A DNA stretch of 64,000 nt from Ipomoea triloba (Eukaryota > Streptophyta > Magnoliopsida > Solanales > Convolvulaceae), in the NCBI RefSeq assembly GCF_003576645.1, contig NC_044923.1, positions 15,977,773 through 16,041,772 of the forward strand, read 5' to 3'. The position numbers were made by a program, and so were the translations under genes. This document shows positions 20,372 to 32,037 of this stretch, in pieces (the stretch's first letter is position 1; every line of letters begins with the position of its first letter). The notes under the pieces were generated by a model, which saw only the letters and a program-made list of their open reading frames with translations, did not search any database and was not told the DNA's origin.

Positions 20372-23300
20372 TCAATCAATGGTTAGAGGCTTGTCAGGTG
20401 TGTTGGTGAACATGGACTTCAGAGTTGTTTTGGATCTTGTCAACCTCACAGTAGCAGTACTGTTTTGCTTGTTCTTTGATTTTATGGGTAATTTAGACCT
20501 TCTGGGAGGAGGTTCACTTTCAGCTTGAGTGTTGTAGGGTGCCTGAGCAATGTTTTCTAGCTGACTGTTGGCAAATACACCTTCAGGCTGAGTGATAGAG
20601 ATTTCTTCAGGTTGAGTGCCACCCGTTTGAGGCAAATTGTCAAATAGAGCTGCCACTTCTGATGCTTCATTCCAGAAGTCCACATTAGTTTCTTCCATCA
20701 CTGTTGTAGAGGCTGATGGGGCAGAATCAGTAGGAGGCACAAGAGGCATAGGAGGTTGAGCTGGAGTTCTCTTCTTTGGTTCCTTTTTCTCTTGCCAGTC
20801 TAATAAAAACCAGAATGATCAATGTAATGTAATATATATAAGTGCATTTAAAATTTCATATCCATAAAAAAGAAGAATATTACCTGTTTTGCAGTTGGAT
20901 TATCAGGGCATGTTCTAGAATTGTGGCCTGTTTTGTTGCATTTTCTGCAGTGCTTTACAAGCAAAGAAGGGTTTACATGGGTGCCATCTTTAGTGATCTC
21001 ATCTTTGCCTCTCTTCCTCAATTTCCTTGGTCTTCCAGGTTTGGTTGTGTACAGTGGAGGCAAAAGTGGTTCCTTATTTGACTTGGGTCATTCATTTGGA
21101 CCAGCTAGTGGGTTTATCCTTCCTCCATAAGTGTTCAAGTAGTTGCTAATGGAGTAACAAGGGTGTACATAATGATGCACTGGACCTTTACCATGTCTAA
21201 TCCAAATGGCACACACAGCATGCTTACATGGTATCCCGGTTAAGTCCCACTTTCTACAACTACAAGTGCCCCTAAACAGATCCACAGTATGTTGTTCTAT
21301 CCCCCCTAACCCTGACATGCACCTTATCTCAAATAAGTTCTCATCACTTTGGGCACCTAAGCAACCACTAGCAGCCTTCTCAACTAAAGATATTTTTTTC
21401 ATGATTGTTGGACAAAATGGACCTTTCCATTTCTTAGCTTTCTGTTTATTATCAAAGAATTTTGCCATCAATAATTTCCTAATGGTTTCTACCCAAGCAA
21501 TCAGTGGTTGTTCCCTTGCTTCTAAGATAAGGGCATTGAAACTCTCAGAAATGTTGTTCACTAAGGCATCACTTTTAGAAAAGGGAGTGAAATGTGACCT
21601 TGACCATTCTGACGGGTGTTTATCAGCCAGCCATTGAAAAGCATCTGGATCTTAGTCCTTGATTTCTGTCATAGCATCACTGAAGCTGTTCACTGTTGTG
21701 GCCTTGGCTGCTGCCCATAAAGCATCCTTCATTGCTTTGCCTAGAAATCCTGCCAGCTTCATGTTACCATGTAGATGCCTGACACAGAATCTGTGTGAGG
21801 CATTAGGCAACACTTCTTGAAATGCAGGAAGGAGCCCTTTCTGTTTGTCTGCACCAAAAACAAAACACAAAAAAAAGGGTTACAACTCACTTGAATTGAC
21901 AGATTACACATTTAGGCAGCAAACAAAGTGCACTTATTCAAAGTCACCTGAGATAAATGTTAGTTGCTGTTGTGCTTCTACTGTGATTTGTAAGTCTTTC
22001 TTAAGTAACGTAAAAAACCAGCTCCATGAGTCCTTGGTTTCCCCTTCAACAATTGCATACACCAACGGGAAGATACTGTCATTCCCATCAATCCCAACAG
22101 CAATTAACAGTTGACCTCCAAACTTAGTTTTCAAATGGCAACCATCCACTCCAATGAGCTTCCTACAAAACTTGTATCCCTCCTTTGAAGCCTCCCAACA
22201 GAAATACATCCTTAGAAATCTTGGTTTTCCATCATACAGTAATTCTGTTTTTTTCACATGGCATGAAGTATTTGGGTTTGTTTTGTCAATCTCCAAGCAG
22301 TAGTCCCAAATTTTTCTAAAAGACTCTTCAGCTTCTCCATCAAGGATTGCCTTTGCTTTCTTCATTGCTCTGTAGGCTTGCTTGCTAGACAACTCAAATC
22401 CCTCATCAACTTTGACCTTCTTTCTAAATTCTGCAGTTGTCCAGGTGACATGGTGTCCAATCTCTTTCACCCATCTCTTTGCAACCCTAGTTGATTTAAC
22501 CATACTGTTTTCATACACCCAACCACAGCCCTCATGCTCCTCATGATAACTGGCAATTCTCCAAGTCATGGCATTTTTAACTTTCCAAGCATTAATTCTA
22601 AATGGGCAACCGGTTTGTCTACACCTAACATAGACTCTATTCTTGTCATTTCTAATAAACTTCAATTCCTTCCCATTGTTGAAAGCATGATTGTAAACTG
22701 CATCTCTAAACTCTTGCTTTGATACAAATGTTAAACCAACATAGAACTTAGGGGATTGCATTTGAGTACTAGCCCTAAATTCAGGCCATTTAAATTTTAA
22801 TCATCATCACTACCTTTCTGACTGTCTTCATCAGACAAATGAAGGCCTTCATCAGTGTCTTTGCCTTTCACCCTAGTTGCCTGCCCTCTGGAATCAGGGT
22901 GACCACTCTGTGTTACCCCTTCAAACTCCACAGTTTGATCTACATTTGCCTCATACTCTAGGTCATCTCCAATACTATCACCACTTTTCTCAAAGTCATC
23001 TAAATCCTCCTCAGATTCTGACTCACCCTCATTTTCTGTTGATGGTTCACCCTCACCTTCTATACATCCCCCACCGTCACCTTCTACAGCACCTACTACC
23101 CAAATCTCAATCTCTTCGGGAAACATTCCAACATCGCAAATAGCCCAACAGTCACTATCATTTGATAATTCAAATAAACTGCCACTCCCAATAACTGTGA
23201 AATATTTATACTTGTCTAACATGTTGTACCCCAACTCCCCAACTGTTTCCCTAAGAGTGATCATTCCCCACAAATCAATGTCCAATTTATAATTGTTAAT

Positions 23301-24028
23301 AACCCCTCCTATATATCCTATTCCCTGTGCTTTAAGAGAACCACCATGTCTTAACTTCAAAGTGAATTCACCTGAGCTACATCCTCCATCTATTTAATAA
23401 GGTTACAAAAAGGAGACAACATTTAACTACCATAGCACAACAAGGCAGCCAATACAAGCAAAAATGCACTAAAAAGGCACTAAGATTGGAACATTTGGTC
23501 CCCATGTGTAACAAAAAACAGGGATTACTTAGGTTTGAAAGCAACTTGTGGTCCCCATGTGTTAAAAAAGAAAGCAAATGTGGTCCATAGCAGTTTGAAT
23601 TAAAAAACATACAAAGTTTTGAAAACACCACCACATGAATGGGAAGTGTACTGCACTTCATAAAGTGCAACACCAACCCCAACAAACAACCCCACCATAT
23701 TAGCAAACAGCAGGCAGTCAATGACATGTACAGTATATCTAAAGCTACTGCATTTGAACTTATTCTATTACATACACACATAACCAGAAACTATATATAC
23801 AAGCAACAATCCACACTTCTTTAACCTATTTCACATCATTACTTAGGGTTTTGCACTAGTTGTTCAGTATAGACGCACAGAACTCAACAACTCAGCAAAT
23901 ATATCTAAAATCAACAACCCACAACAAATTAACCTATTACAATCCTACTGAACATAAAAAAGATCACACATAAGTAATAATCGAATTTTACCTGGAGTAT
24001 CGTTGTCGCCTTCTCCGAAATCATCCAT
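20372..24028 (-). pseudogene. MuDR-type MULE transposase, broken
   Basis: Four exons by GT/AG borders: 24028-23992 (ATG; MDDFGEGDNDTP), 23371-21948, 21848-20884 and 20799-20372, about 950 residues. Domains in order are a PB1-like N-terminal domain (FTLKLRHGGS.., GYIGG), an acidic linker, a MuDR DNA-binding domain (VGLTFVSKQEFRDAV, C.TGCPFRI), the MULE DDE core (GVDGCHLKTKFGGQLL; DKQKGL; CVRHLHGN), a SWIM zinc finger (CSCRKWDLTGIPCKHA) and a CCHC knuckle (CRKCNKTGHNSRTC). Lesions: a frameshift around 22788-22800 after the acidic linker, TAA at 21652-21654, TGA at 21088-21090, and exon 4 out of phase with exon 3. Intron 21947-21849 separates SGD-like coding from DKQKGL and is well formed. The enzyme would cut and paste elements with matching terminal repeats; this copy is very unlikely to be active. 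Confidence 0.9.
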
Positions 24029-24219
24029 TGTGCTTGGCCGTTCTTCGTCCTCGCTTGGTGTGGGTCTTCCAATTAGGGGGGAATTGCTCGAATTACGTAG
24101 GAATTGGTTCGGATTAGGTCGGAATTTTTGCTATGTTGCTTGTCGAATTGATTAGGGTTCTTCGAATTGGTGTTGGTTTAGGGGTCTCCGGAATATTCTA
24201 AGTAAGACGACCGTGGACT

Positions 24220-24413
24220 AAGAGGGATTGGAAGAAGACCACGTGAAAAGACGAAATTGCCCATCCACTTCACGGCCAACAGACGGCACACCTGACGGAG
24301 GACCAAAAGTGTCCGACGTCCAAAAAGCATGGCTAGAATCTGACCATTTTTATTATGGAGGACTAAAAGTGTCAAACGCCCCATAAGTCTAGGACCAAAA
24401 GTGGAATTAACTC
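24220..24413 (-). repeat. Right terminal inverted repeat of the MULE
   Basis: Inverse of 18871-19064 with about four mismatches. It lies upstream of the transposase ATG (24028) and probably contains its promoter, as in MuDR. Confidence 0.9.
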
Positions 24414-25079
24414 TATTTGTTTTGTGGTTGCCTTTTTGTATGTATAATCTGCTTCTTGAAGAATTTGCCTGTGTGTATATAAATGATATACGGAGTATTA
24501 TTTAGGCATCTTTTGAGTAGATTATATATTATTTAAGTTTTGAAATGCGCATAATTTATATAATTATGGTTTTAATATATGTATGAGATATGATAATGTG
24601 TATGTTTATTGATTAAAAGGATATTTTGTATAATTGTAATGCATGCAAATTGTGGTTTGTGCATATGTCATCGCATATTGTTATCTCATGCATTATGGCA
24701 ATGTGAGTTATCACAGTGGAGCATTTATTAGTTTGCTCCCAAGGATAACAATTATTTGCTATAGGCTATGATTTATCTCTTACCCTATATTTTATAGCAG
24801 TTATTATATGATAAGAGCACTGGGACAATATAATCTATATGACTCTAGTATCAAATTGACTTGTTCTTGATTCATAAGTCAATGATTATTTGTCGAAGGA
24901 CAAGCCTATTTATACTGCTAGTTTTGGCTATAGAAACTATTCGACATGAGTCTTGAATATTGAATTTTATCTCATATATTGAGATTTAATTTAAAATTTA
25001 TACTCCCTTACACCTAGTACATGGTTCAAAACAAACATTTCCCTATCTGCGCCATTATTTTTAGTGTGTAGTTTATTTC

Positions 25080-26960
25080 CATATATCACCACCACAGTGT
25101 ACCTCTAAAAAAGGCTATCATATCAATGAAACCTCCGTCTATTGATAACCAAGAGCCCATAATAGGGGATCAATATATAATTAGGTACACTGACTACATA
25201 CTTAATGAAGATCGTTTCTCGGCATTAGGGGGAGATAAGAGTCCAATAGTTAATAGAATGCCGAGAAATTCCATGGAGTGGAAAGATCTTCGTTATTTAA
25301 AATCCACGTACTAGTTAGACTGAACTGGAAGTTCAGGTGATAATCAATCTGCCAAATATATCTATTGATCATACTGATCATAAAAGAGTGACTAGGTCCC
25401 GTAAACTTTTCCCAACTTGGACCAGATAAAAGATACTCCTTGATGCCAGAAGTGTAGGAGATCTATAAGTGTAAAAGATATGAGTTATAATACTAGATCT
25501 AGTAAAGAAACTTTGTCACTCTTGAAATATATTGAATAATTATGTCCTGAAGACATTCGTCTTGAAGGCGAAAATCCCCAGTAAACTTAAAGGTATACCA
25601 AATAATTATAATATTGGGGATGCGGAATGACCAGATCAAAATATCTTTGGGAAATAACCACAATCTGGTTGATTTAGAAATTGCCATGAATTTATAAATA
25701 TGGGAGAAATTTATGAAAATATTTTATAGTTGTCGACAACATGATTGCCTTTACAAATTGCTCCATGATATGATAATCTGGATTCAGAGTTAGGCACCAG
25801 AAGTGCCATGACTATTTAACATATAATGAGCAATTAAGGCGTAGATCAACTCGCAAAAATAAATTCTCTTTTTAACACGTACACCATTGTAGGTTAACCC
25901 TGCTGGTTATAAATCAGTGTTTGTACGTAAGAGAAATAAGGATAATGAGGTGGTGTGATAAAGCGAGTTTTATAGCTAAGGGTTTACGCAGAAACCCTTG
26001 ATTGATTTTAATCAAATACTCTCCCACGGTAAATGGCATTAAGTTCCGCTACTTAATATCATTGGCAGTAAATAGCAAATCAGATATGCAGCTAATATTT
26101 ATTTTGACAAGTCCCTAAAGGATTTAAAGTTCTCGAAATGAGAAAAATGAAGAATGCAAAATGCATATTATCAAATTGCAAATTAAAGGTCCTTATATGA
26201 CCCGAAACGTAAATAATTGATTAAGTATTTTTTCGATTGAAGAAGGAATATGTAGATAATATGTGCCATTATGTGCTCATTAAGGAGTTGCTAATGGAGT
26301 TATTTATCATCTACTTAGTCCATATGATTGATATAAATACAATGAAATATATAAAGAGCTTAATGGTGTTAGCTCATGCCTAAAAACAAGGTTTAAAATA
26401 AAAGACTTGGGAAACCAAATATTGTCTCGACCTGAAGATTGAGCTTCTCCTTGAAGGAGTTTTATACAATAGTTAGCCTACTTGAAAAATGTCTTGAAGA
26501 TTTTTTACTTGTCACATTAATGGTTGTTCAATCTCTCGAAGTAGATAAGGAACCGTTTAGACTCAAAGAACATAATATGGATATTTTTTAGACCAAAAAT
26601 CAATTACTTCATTGTAGTTAGAACACCATTTAAGGACCTGAAGTTCTATAATCGCATCAAGCCTAATATTGTTGAAATTGCTAGCAACATTTTGTGTTCC
26701 TCCTACAATGAAACATTGAAATGGTGTTTAACATATCCTCTAGTATCTTCGAGTTACAAAGATTTTGGAATTTACGTGAAAAATCAATGTATGGTTTTAT
26801 TAGGCTACTTGGGTATTGGTTGTCTTATTTTATCCCCATAATGCCAACCCCCAAACTGGTAACTGGTTATACTTTGTTTCACCACCACGGTTATATATGA
26901 GGACAATAAAGCTTGTGTTGCACAAATGATATATGGCAATATTTTATGTAGACTTTGAAG
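25080..26960 (+). pseudogene. Copia pol remnants (integrase end, RT, RNase H)
   Basis: Short frames on the plus strand still show Copia words. FSALGGDKSP, followed by TELEVQ (25210-25340), recalls the end of integrase. TRFKIKDLG (about 26389-26415) is the reverse transcriptase signature before the RNase H domain. Stretches at 26800-26940 read as GYL.YPHNAKPQTGNW and EDNKACVAQM, typical of Copia RNase H. Frames shift repeatedly and stops are frequent. Gag and protease are not recognisable; the MULE interrupts the 5' part. Confidence 0.7.
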
Positions 26961-27484
26961 ATTATTATCTTCAGGGGGGGTGTCATTCATTTGAATCAAT
27001 CCTGAAGATTATACTTGAATCAATCCTGAAGATTGGACTTGGAGACCAGTTGTACTCTTTTTCCTTAATTAAAGGTTTTTTTAACGAGGCAACTAGTGCA
27101 ACACATGAATACATATATATCATGTACTATTTTCCTCAACTAGTTTTTCCACTGGGTTTTTCTAGTGAGGTTTTTAACAAGACATGAGTGCAACATAATA
27201 ATTAATATCAAAAGGGGAAAAGTTGCAAATAAATTTTTCCGTAGGCAAACCCCAAAAATCTTGAAGATTGAAGGTTTATGTTTGGTGTATGGTTGTATTT
27301 TTCTTTTAGCTAAGTTTTTCCCACCGGGTTTTCTTAACTCAAAGTTTTTTTTGTGACAACCACTATAACACATGATTTTACATATATCATGTACTCTTTT
27401 CCTTGACTAGGTTTTTCCCACAGGGTTTTTCTAGCAGGGTTTTTAACGAGGCATGATCACAGGAAGATAATGTCCAAGGGGGAG

Positions 27485-27723
27485 TGTTATGAAGATTTAG
27501 TCATGTGGCCATTATCATTAGTAGTTAGTTAGTTTCCTACATTGTAGGAAAGTATATACTTTGTATCCTGTAACAGTTAATGCAGATGAATGAGTATTTT
27601 CTCCCCGTAACCTTTCCTGTGCACTCTTCTCTCTCTATCTGTATTCTAGTACAATCACGTAATACACATTACAAGCGACGATCACTGAAGATTTACAACT
27701 TAAGAAAGCTTTTACGCACAACA
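27485..27723 (+). repeat. 3' LTR of the Copia element
   Basis: Matches 17727-17965 except at two positions seen by eye (CCTTTCTTGTG/CCTTTCCTGTG and ATCACCGAAG/ATCACTGAAG), both transitions. It is preceded by the polypurine tract and followed by the CAAAT duplication. Confidence 0.9.
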
Positions 27724-27728
27724 CAAAT

Positions 27729-29960
27729 ATAATTTTTAGAATTAACATATTTAACTTTTGTTTTAAAATAATTGTATTTTAATGTCACATTCATCATTAA
27801 AATATTAAATAATTTTTTAAAAAAGTTAACAGATTTAGATTTTGTTTTCAAATACATGTGTTTAACTTATGTGTACGAATATTTAAAATAATAAAAGGTA
27901 TTTTAGTCATTTTGAGTGCATCTCTTTTCTTTCTCCACCCTTTTTTCACTGGACAAAATCGCCTGGTTTTCATCCATTCTCTGGCAATATTAAGTCTAAA
28001 TGACAAAAAAGAACTTCATAAAAAACTTGTTAACATAATTTGATAATTATATAACACCAGAAACTGATAGTGTAACATAGTGGACAATTAAGTACTGAAT
28101 CTGTTTAAATCAATTAACGGAGAAAAAATTTTCAAAAGTAAATTAATTCAGGGACTAAAAATATTATTTTCTCTGAAATAAATTATTGGTTTATGTTCCA
28201 TTTTATAATTAGAGATTCCATATGTCAACTGAACATTATATTATTATATATATATTTGTTTGAAAGTCAGTATATATTACTAAAGACATGCATGTTATTC
28301 ATTTAGGTAAAGGCATAAATGACCAGGTCATATATCCATAAGATATTGTTAATTATTTCATTTCCAAGGGTTGCTTAACATGATTAATCCTTGAAAATAA
28401 ACATTTATTTGATCATCATTCGTTGAACACTGGACATACATGGTAGTTGTGAACAGCATTCATTGAAATTCTAGTAGTTCTGATCTGAGTCTAGGCTCAA
28501 AGTATGACTAACATGATATGAATATATGATATTGTTTAATTATCTTCAAGTCTAGGTGCGTATGAAATTTGACAATTGAATTTTATTTTATTTTATTTTT
28601 TAAAATTTTAAGTTTGAGTCATTAGACAATAACATAATACTGTAATAAATTGGCTAAATATTAATATGTATCTTACATTTACTATATAAAAAATTGCTAT
28701 ATCTTAAGCATAGTTGCAGTAGGCACTAGTCGCTAGACATTAGTAGGACGGGAATAGCACCTAGCGCATAAGCGGTTAACTAACTCAGCTACTCGGCTGA
28801 ATTGGAAGAGTTAACTCGGTTGAGTTCGCCGCCAACTTGGCCGAGTTGGGATTTGGGAACCAAGGCAGCCAACCGCTTAGGGGATAATTCATCTCGGCCT
28901 AGGGAAAATGTCGATTTTTACAACAGTGATTTTAAGTAAAAATTATCTTTTTGAGCCCATTTTGAGAGTACGTCCTTGCTGTTATTTTATTCATAAAATT
29001 TAAGTTTGAGATATTATTAAAGGGAACAAAAGTCTCTACACTTACACCACATTTGGTTATGAGTTGAATAAGAGTTGTTGTTGAATATATAATTTTCATC
29101 ATTGGGTTAAATTAATGTCATGTTTTGGATAATATCTAACTTCTAACTAACCAGAAATTTCATGCTGAATATTTTAATTTATGCTTTTATTTATTCAGAA
29201 ATCTTTAATTGGAAGTCAAATAGTGACTTTGGGATGGGGGTAGTTGGACGTTTTATGTAGTGTTTTTCTTTCTTTAAAAAAAAAAAAAAGAAAAGAAGAA
29301 GAAATCTTTAAGGAGTATTACAAGATTTGATCTTAGATAAATGTATAGAATTAGTTACATAGTCAATAATAAATATTCTTAAATACAAAAAGTAATAATA
29401 CGGACTCTTAAATAGTGGTACTAAATGTTGGGAAAGAAAGACAAAGCCTATGGTATAAAAAAAGTATCATTGTCATTTAAAACAATTTCTCTGGTATTTA
29501 GGTGCAAGGCATAACGATGTTATTTTTTAAAGTTATACAATTATTCTGTAATAACGTGTATTAGTAATGCATTAAACACTACTCAAAAGTTAACAAGAAA
29601 GGAAGGAGGAAAGGAAAATGTTTTGTGTTTGATGATTTAGAACTACCTAGATGAATTCTATTTATAGTTAGAATGGAAGAATGGAGACAAGAAGCAAGCA
29701 GATGATCCATGTCCACAATGGAATATTACGGACCACAAACATTAAGAAATAAATAGATGGCTTCATTTGATCTGCTCTACTTTTGCCGCTTAGCATTATC
29801 AACACTAAATTGCCATAAATAAATAGACTAGGATAATTCACAAAATTGCTTCTAATAATAATTTATGGATGTGGATATTTCAAGATGGTGAATTTGGTGT
29901 GCATATCAATTTTGGAAGGTTTGGTAGAGTTGAAGATGATAAGATTGAGCCAAGAGGGAG
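27729..29960. other. AT-rich intergenic stretch, no gene
   Basis: I see no gene. About 28725-28915 is a dispersed repeat-like stretch with GGCACTAGTCGCTAG, GCGCATAAGCGGTTAACTAA and AGCCAACCGCTTAGG, resembling a diverged inverted-repeat element. A poly-A/G tract is at about 29277-29302. Confidence 0.5.
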
Positions 29961-29971
29961 GTGGGAGGCAA

Positions 29972-30236
29972 ATTATTGTGTGAATCGGGTCCAAAACGAT
30001 GTCGTTGAATTTTATGAGTTAGAATGATGTACTTTATGTTTTAGAATAATGTACCTTGTATTAGAATAATGAAATTTCTGGGATAAGATAATGTACTTTA
30101 TAAGTTAGAATAAGGTACATTATGAGTTATAAAAATGTATATTGTAATAGGTTGTGTGAAAAAAATTACACAAAATAATGTTATTTTTAATTAGATTGTG
30201 GTCCATAGATAAAGCTATATGGACTACGATAACTAT
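29972..30236. mobile_element. Degraded foldback of the GGCAAATTATTG family
   Basis: Begins GGCAAATTATTGTGTGAATCGGGTCC and ends near TGGTCCATAGATAAAGC and TATATGGACTACG. The interior repeats AGAATAATGTACTTTAT-like words as in 33002-33225. The arms are worn and no target duplication was found. Confidence 0.4.
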
Positions 30237-30565
30237 TGGAGGTGAGAAGTGGGGCCTTATGGACATGGGTTGGGCCACGAAGGTCCAATAGGCTGATGTA
30301 AATTGTAGTTAGATCATGTCCATAATGTAGTAAAGTATAAAATGTAACATTCTTCTATATAGCACTCTCGTTTCCACAACATTCTATGACTTTATTTGCA
30401 ATATAATCATTACAATTTGAACTAATTCTTGAGCTTTGCTTCGCCCAAGAAAATTTAGTTCTATAGAAACTTCTTTTTGAAGATAGTTCTATAAAAACTT
30501 AATCCACTACTTTATTGTAAGGTTGATAGATTATAGTTGACGTTGAAACACATGGGCGGAACTAA

Positions 30566-30869
30566 GGGTATGTTTGGTTGGTGGGTTTAGGCATAAGGTA
30601 TAAGTATTCAAGTGATTGTTATTGTTTGATTGATAGGTTTTTAGAATACTACTATGGGTTTGGAATACCCCATTAATTGGAAAAAAATCCATACCCTAAT
30701 GAAATAAGGGTCTCATTCCCCTCCCTCATTTCTTCCCCAACTATTAATAATCATTCCTATTTCATCCTACTACCAAACATGAAAAATACTTTCACCAAAA
30801 CCCATTACCCTTACCAAGTATTTGATACCCATACCGATTCCGATTCTTATATGCGAACCAAACACACCC
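30566..30869. mobile_element. Tourist-like MITE (PIF/Harbinger type)
   Basis: This 304-bp element has ends GGGTATGTTTGGTT and, inverted, GGGTGTGTTTGGTTCGC. It is flanked by the 3-bp repeat TAA (30563-30565 and 30870-30872). Subterminal arms ATACCCCATTAATTGG and TACCCATACCG are mirrored imperfectly. The termini and TAA duplication fit PIF/Harbinger MITEs. Confidence 0.7.
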
Positions 30870-30940
30870 TAAGAATTTTTTTAAAGGGATCGGGCTAATA
30901 TTGGTCAAGTGCAATATCGGTTATTGCACTTGTTGGCAAA

Positions 30941-31410
30941 TTATGCTATAAATCTGAGCCACCTTGCAATGTGAACTCAAGTCTATGTTCACAATTTTAA
31001 AACTCTATGTTTACAATTTCAAAACTCTATGTTTACAATTTTAGAAGTATATGTTCAAAATTTTAAATCTTAATATATAAAATTACATTACTCAATATTC
31101 ACAATTCTTGAACTCTATATTCACAATTTTGTTATATAGATTCAAAAACTGTGTTATACTGTTGAATAGAGTTATAAAATTGTGAATATAAATTTCTGAA
31201 AGTGTGAACATAGAGTTTTGAAATTATGAATATAGAGTTCTGAAATTGTGGACATAGAGTTTCGTAATTGTGAATATAGAGTTAAAAAACTTATGAATAT
31301 AAAGTTCAAAAATTGTGAATATAGAGTTAAAAATTTATGAACATAGAGTTCTAAAATTGTGAACACAAACATGAGTTCACTTGCAAGGTGCACCCGGGTC
31401 CATGGCATAA
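30941..31410. mobile_element. Foldback element, internal GTGAATATAGAGTT repeats
   Basis: The left arm is ATTATGCTATAAATCTGAGCC, then CACCTTGCAATGTGAACTCA. The right arm inverts to TTATGCCATGGACCCGGGTGC and ACCTTGCAAGTGAACTCA. The interior is a diverged array of (A/T)ATTGTGAATATAGAGTT units of about 30 bp in both orientations. The minus-strand frame at 31172-31420 is a product of this repetition. Confidence 0.65.
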
Positions 31411-31599
31411 CAACTAGCACATGTACCTTAATTTATAGAGATATAAGTTCTTTACTTAATAAATAGGTAAGCATTTGACAATACACAATACGCAAATTGG
31501 CAAAACAAGTGTAATATTCAACATTGGAACGAAATTTAACGTGGCATAATTGTGCAATATTAAGAAATTGATTTTTTATAAAGTAAGATTTAATCAATT

Positions 31600-31750
31600 T
31601 TTTTAGTACTACTGACTCTATTACAATGTAGTATTTGTTTATAACTACTTTCTCAACTTACTAAAGCACAAAAGAGTTAATATCGACTCCACTGAGACCC
31701 CTTCCATATGAGGGTGCAACCGAGTGCCACTAAACCACAAGGTCTTGGCA
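31600..31750 (-). mobile_element. SINE (CCTTGTGGTCTAGTGG family) with 14-bp target duplication
   Basis: On the minus strand it begins CCAAGACCTTGTGG and TGGTTTAGTGGCAC (A box), continues with TTTTGTGCTTTAGTAAG and AGTTGAGAAAGTAG, and ends in a short A tail (T-run at 31600-31604). Direct repeats AGATTTAATCAATT flank it at 31586-31599 and 31751-31764. Confidence 0.75.
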
Positions 31751-31967
31751 AGATTTAATCAATTAATTAATTCATTGATATGTGAATAGAGTTTAATTAT
31801 TTAATTTCTAATTTATGCAATATGAATTGAGTCTAATTAATGGACGATTTTAATAAATATTATGCTTTTATGTTATACGTGAAATTATAAATAAATGATG
31901 GTTTACATGATATTTCAACAATCCTACTAAAATATAAATGGGTTTAATTGATAATGTTTAGTTTTAG

Positions 31968-32037
31968 ACCAAAGACTTTATGATCTAGTGACACCGATTG
32001 CACTCCACATTGGAGGCGGTGAGTTCAAGCACAGTTG
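31968..32037 (+). mobile_element. SINE fragment abutting a foldback element
   Basis: Contains GACCAAAGACTTTATGATC and TAGTGACACCGATTGCACTC, then GAGGCGGTGAGTTCAAGC (worn B box). The body stops where the foldback element at 32038 begins, so the insertion probably interrupted or replaced its 3' part. Confidence 0.45.

Larger units (their letters stand above)
18871..24413. mobile_element. Mutator-like element (MULE), two convergent genes
   Basis: This 5543-bp element lies inside the Copia retrotransposon. Terminal inverted repeats of 194 bp (18871-19064 and 24220-24413) start GAGTTAATTCCACTTTTGG and differ at about four positions. A perfect 9-bp target duplication TATTTGTTT flanks it (18862-18870 and 24414-24422). 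The right half encodes a MuDR-type transposase on the minus strand, starting about 385 bp inside the right end. The left encodes a GRF zinc-finger membrane protein on the plus strand, starting about 290 bp inside the left end. The genes converge, with about 620 bp between their stops. Confidence 0.93.
17727..27723 (+). mobile_element. Copia-type LTR retrotransposon with a nested MULE
   Basis: The 239-bp LTRs (17727-17965 and 27485-27723) start TGTTATGAAG, end GCACAACA and are flanked by 5-bp duplications CAAAT (17722-17726 and 27724-27728). By eye the LTRs differ at two positions. After the 5' LTR comes a primer-binding-like CGTTATCAGCACGACGCTC (17966 on); before the 3' LTR is a polypurine tract AAGGGGGAG (27476-27484). 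Without the nested MULE (18871-24413) the element is about 4.4 kb. The leader contains a GC-rich stretch (18290-18740) whose open frames I do not trust. pol survives only as shifted fragments. Confidence 0.88.

Noticed and set aside
23377..23781. 134-residue minus-strand frame
   Set aside because: It falls inside intron 1 of the transposase gene (23991-23372) and has no domain.
31172..31420. 82-residue minus-strand frame
   Set aside because: The translation is repetitive because it reads the GTGAATATAGAGTT units of a foldback element.
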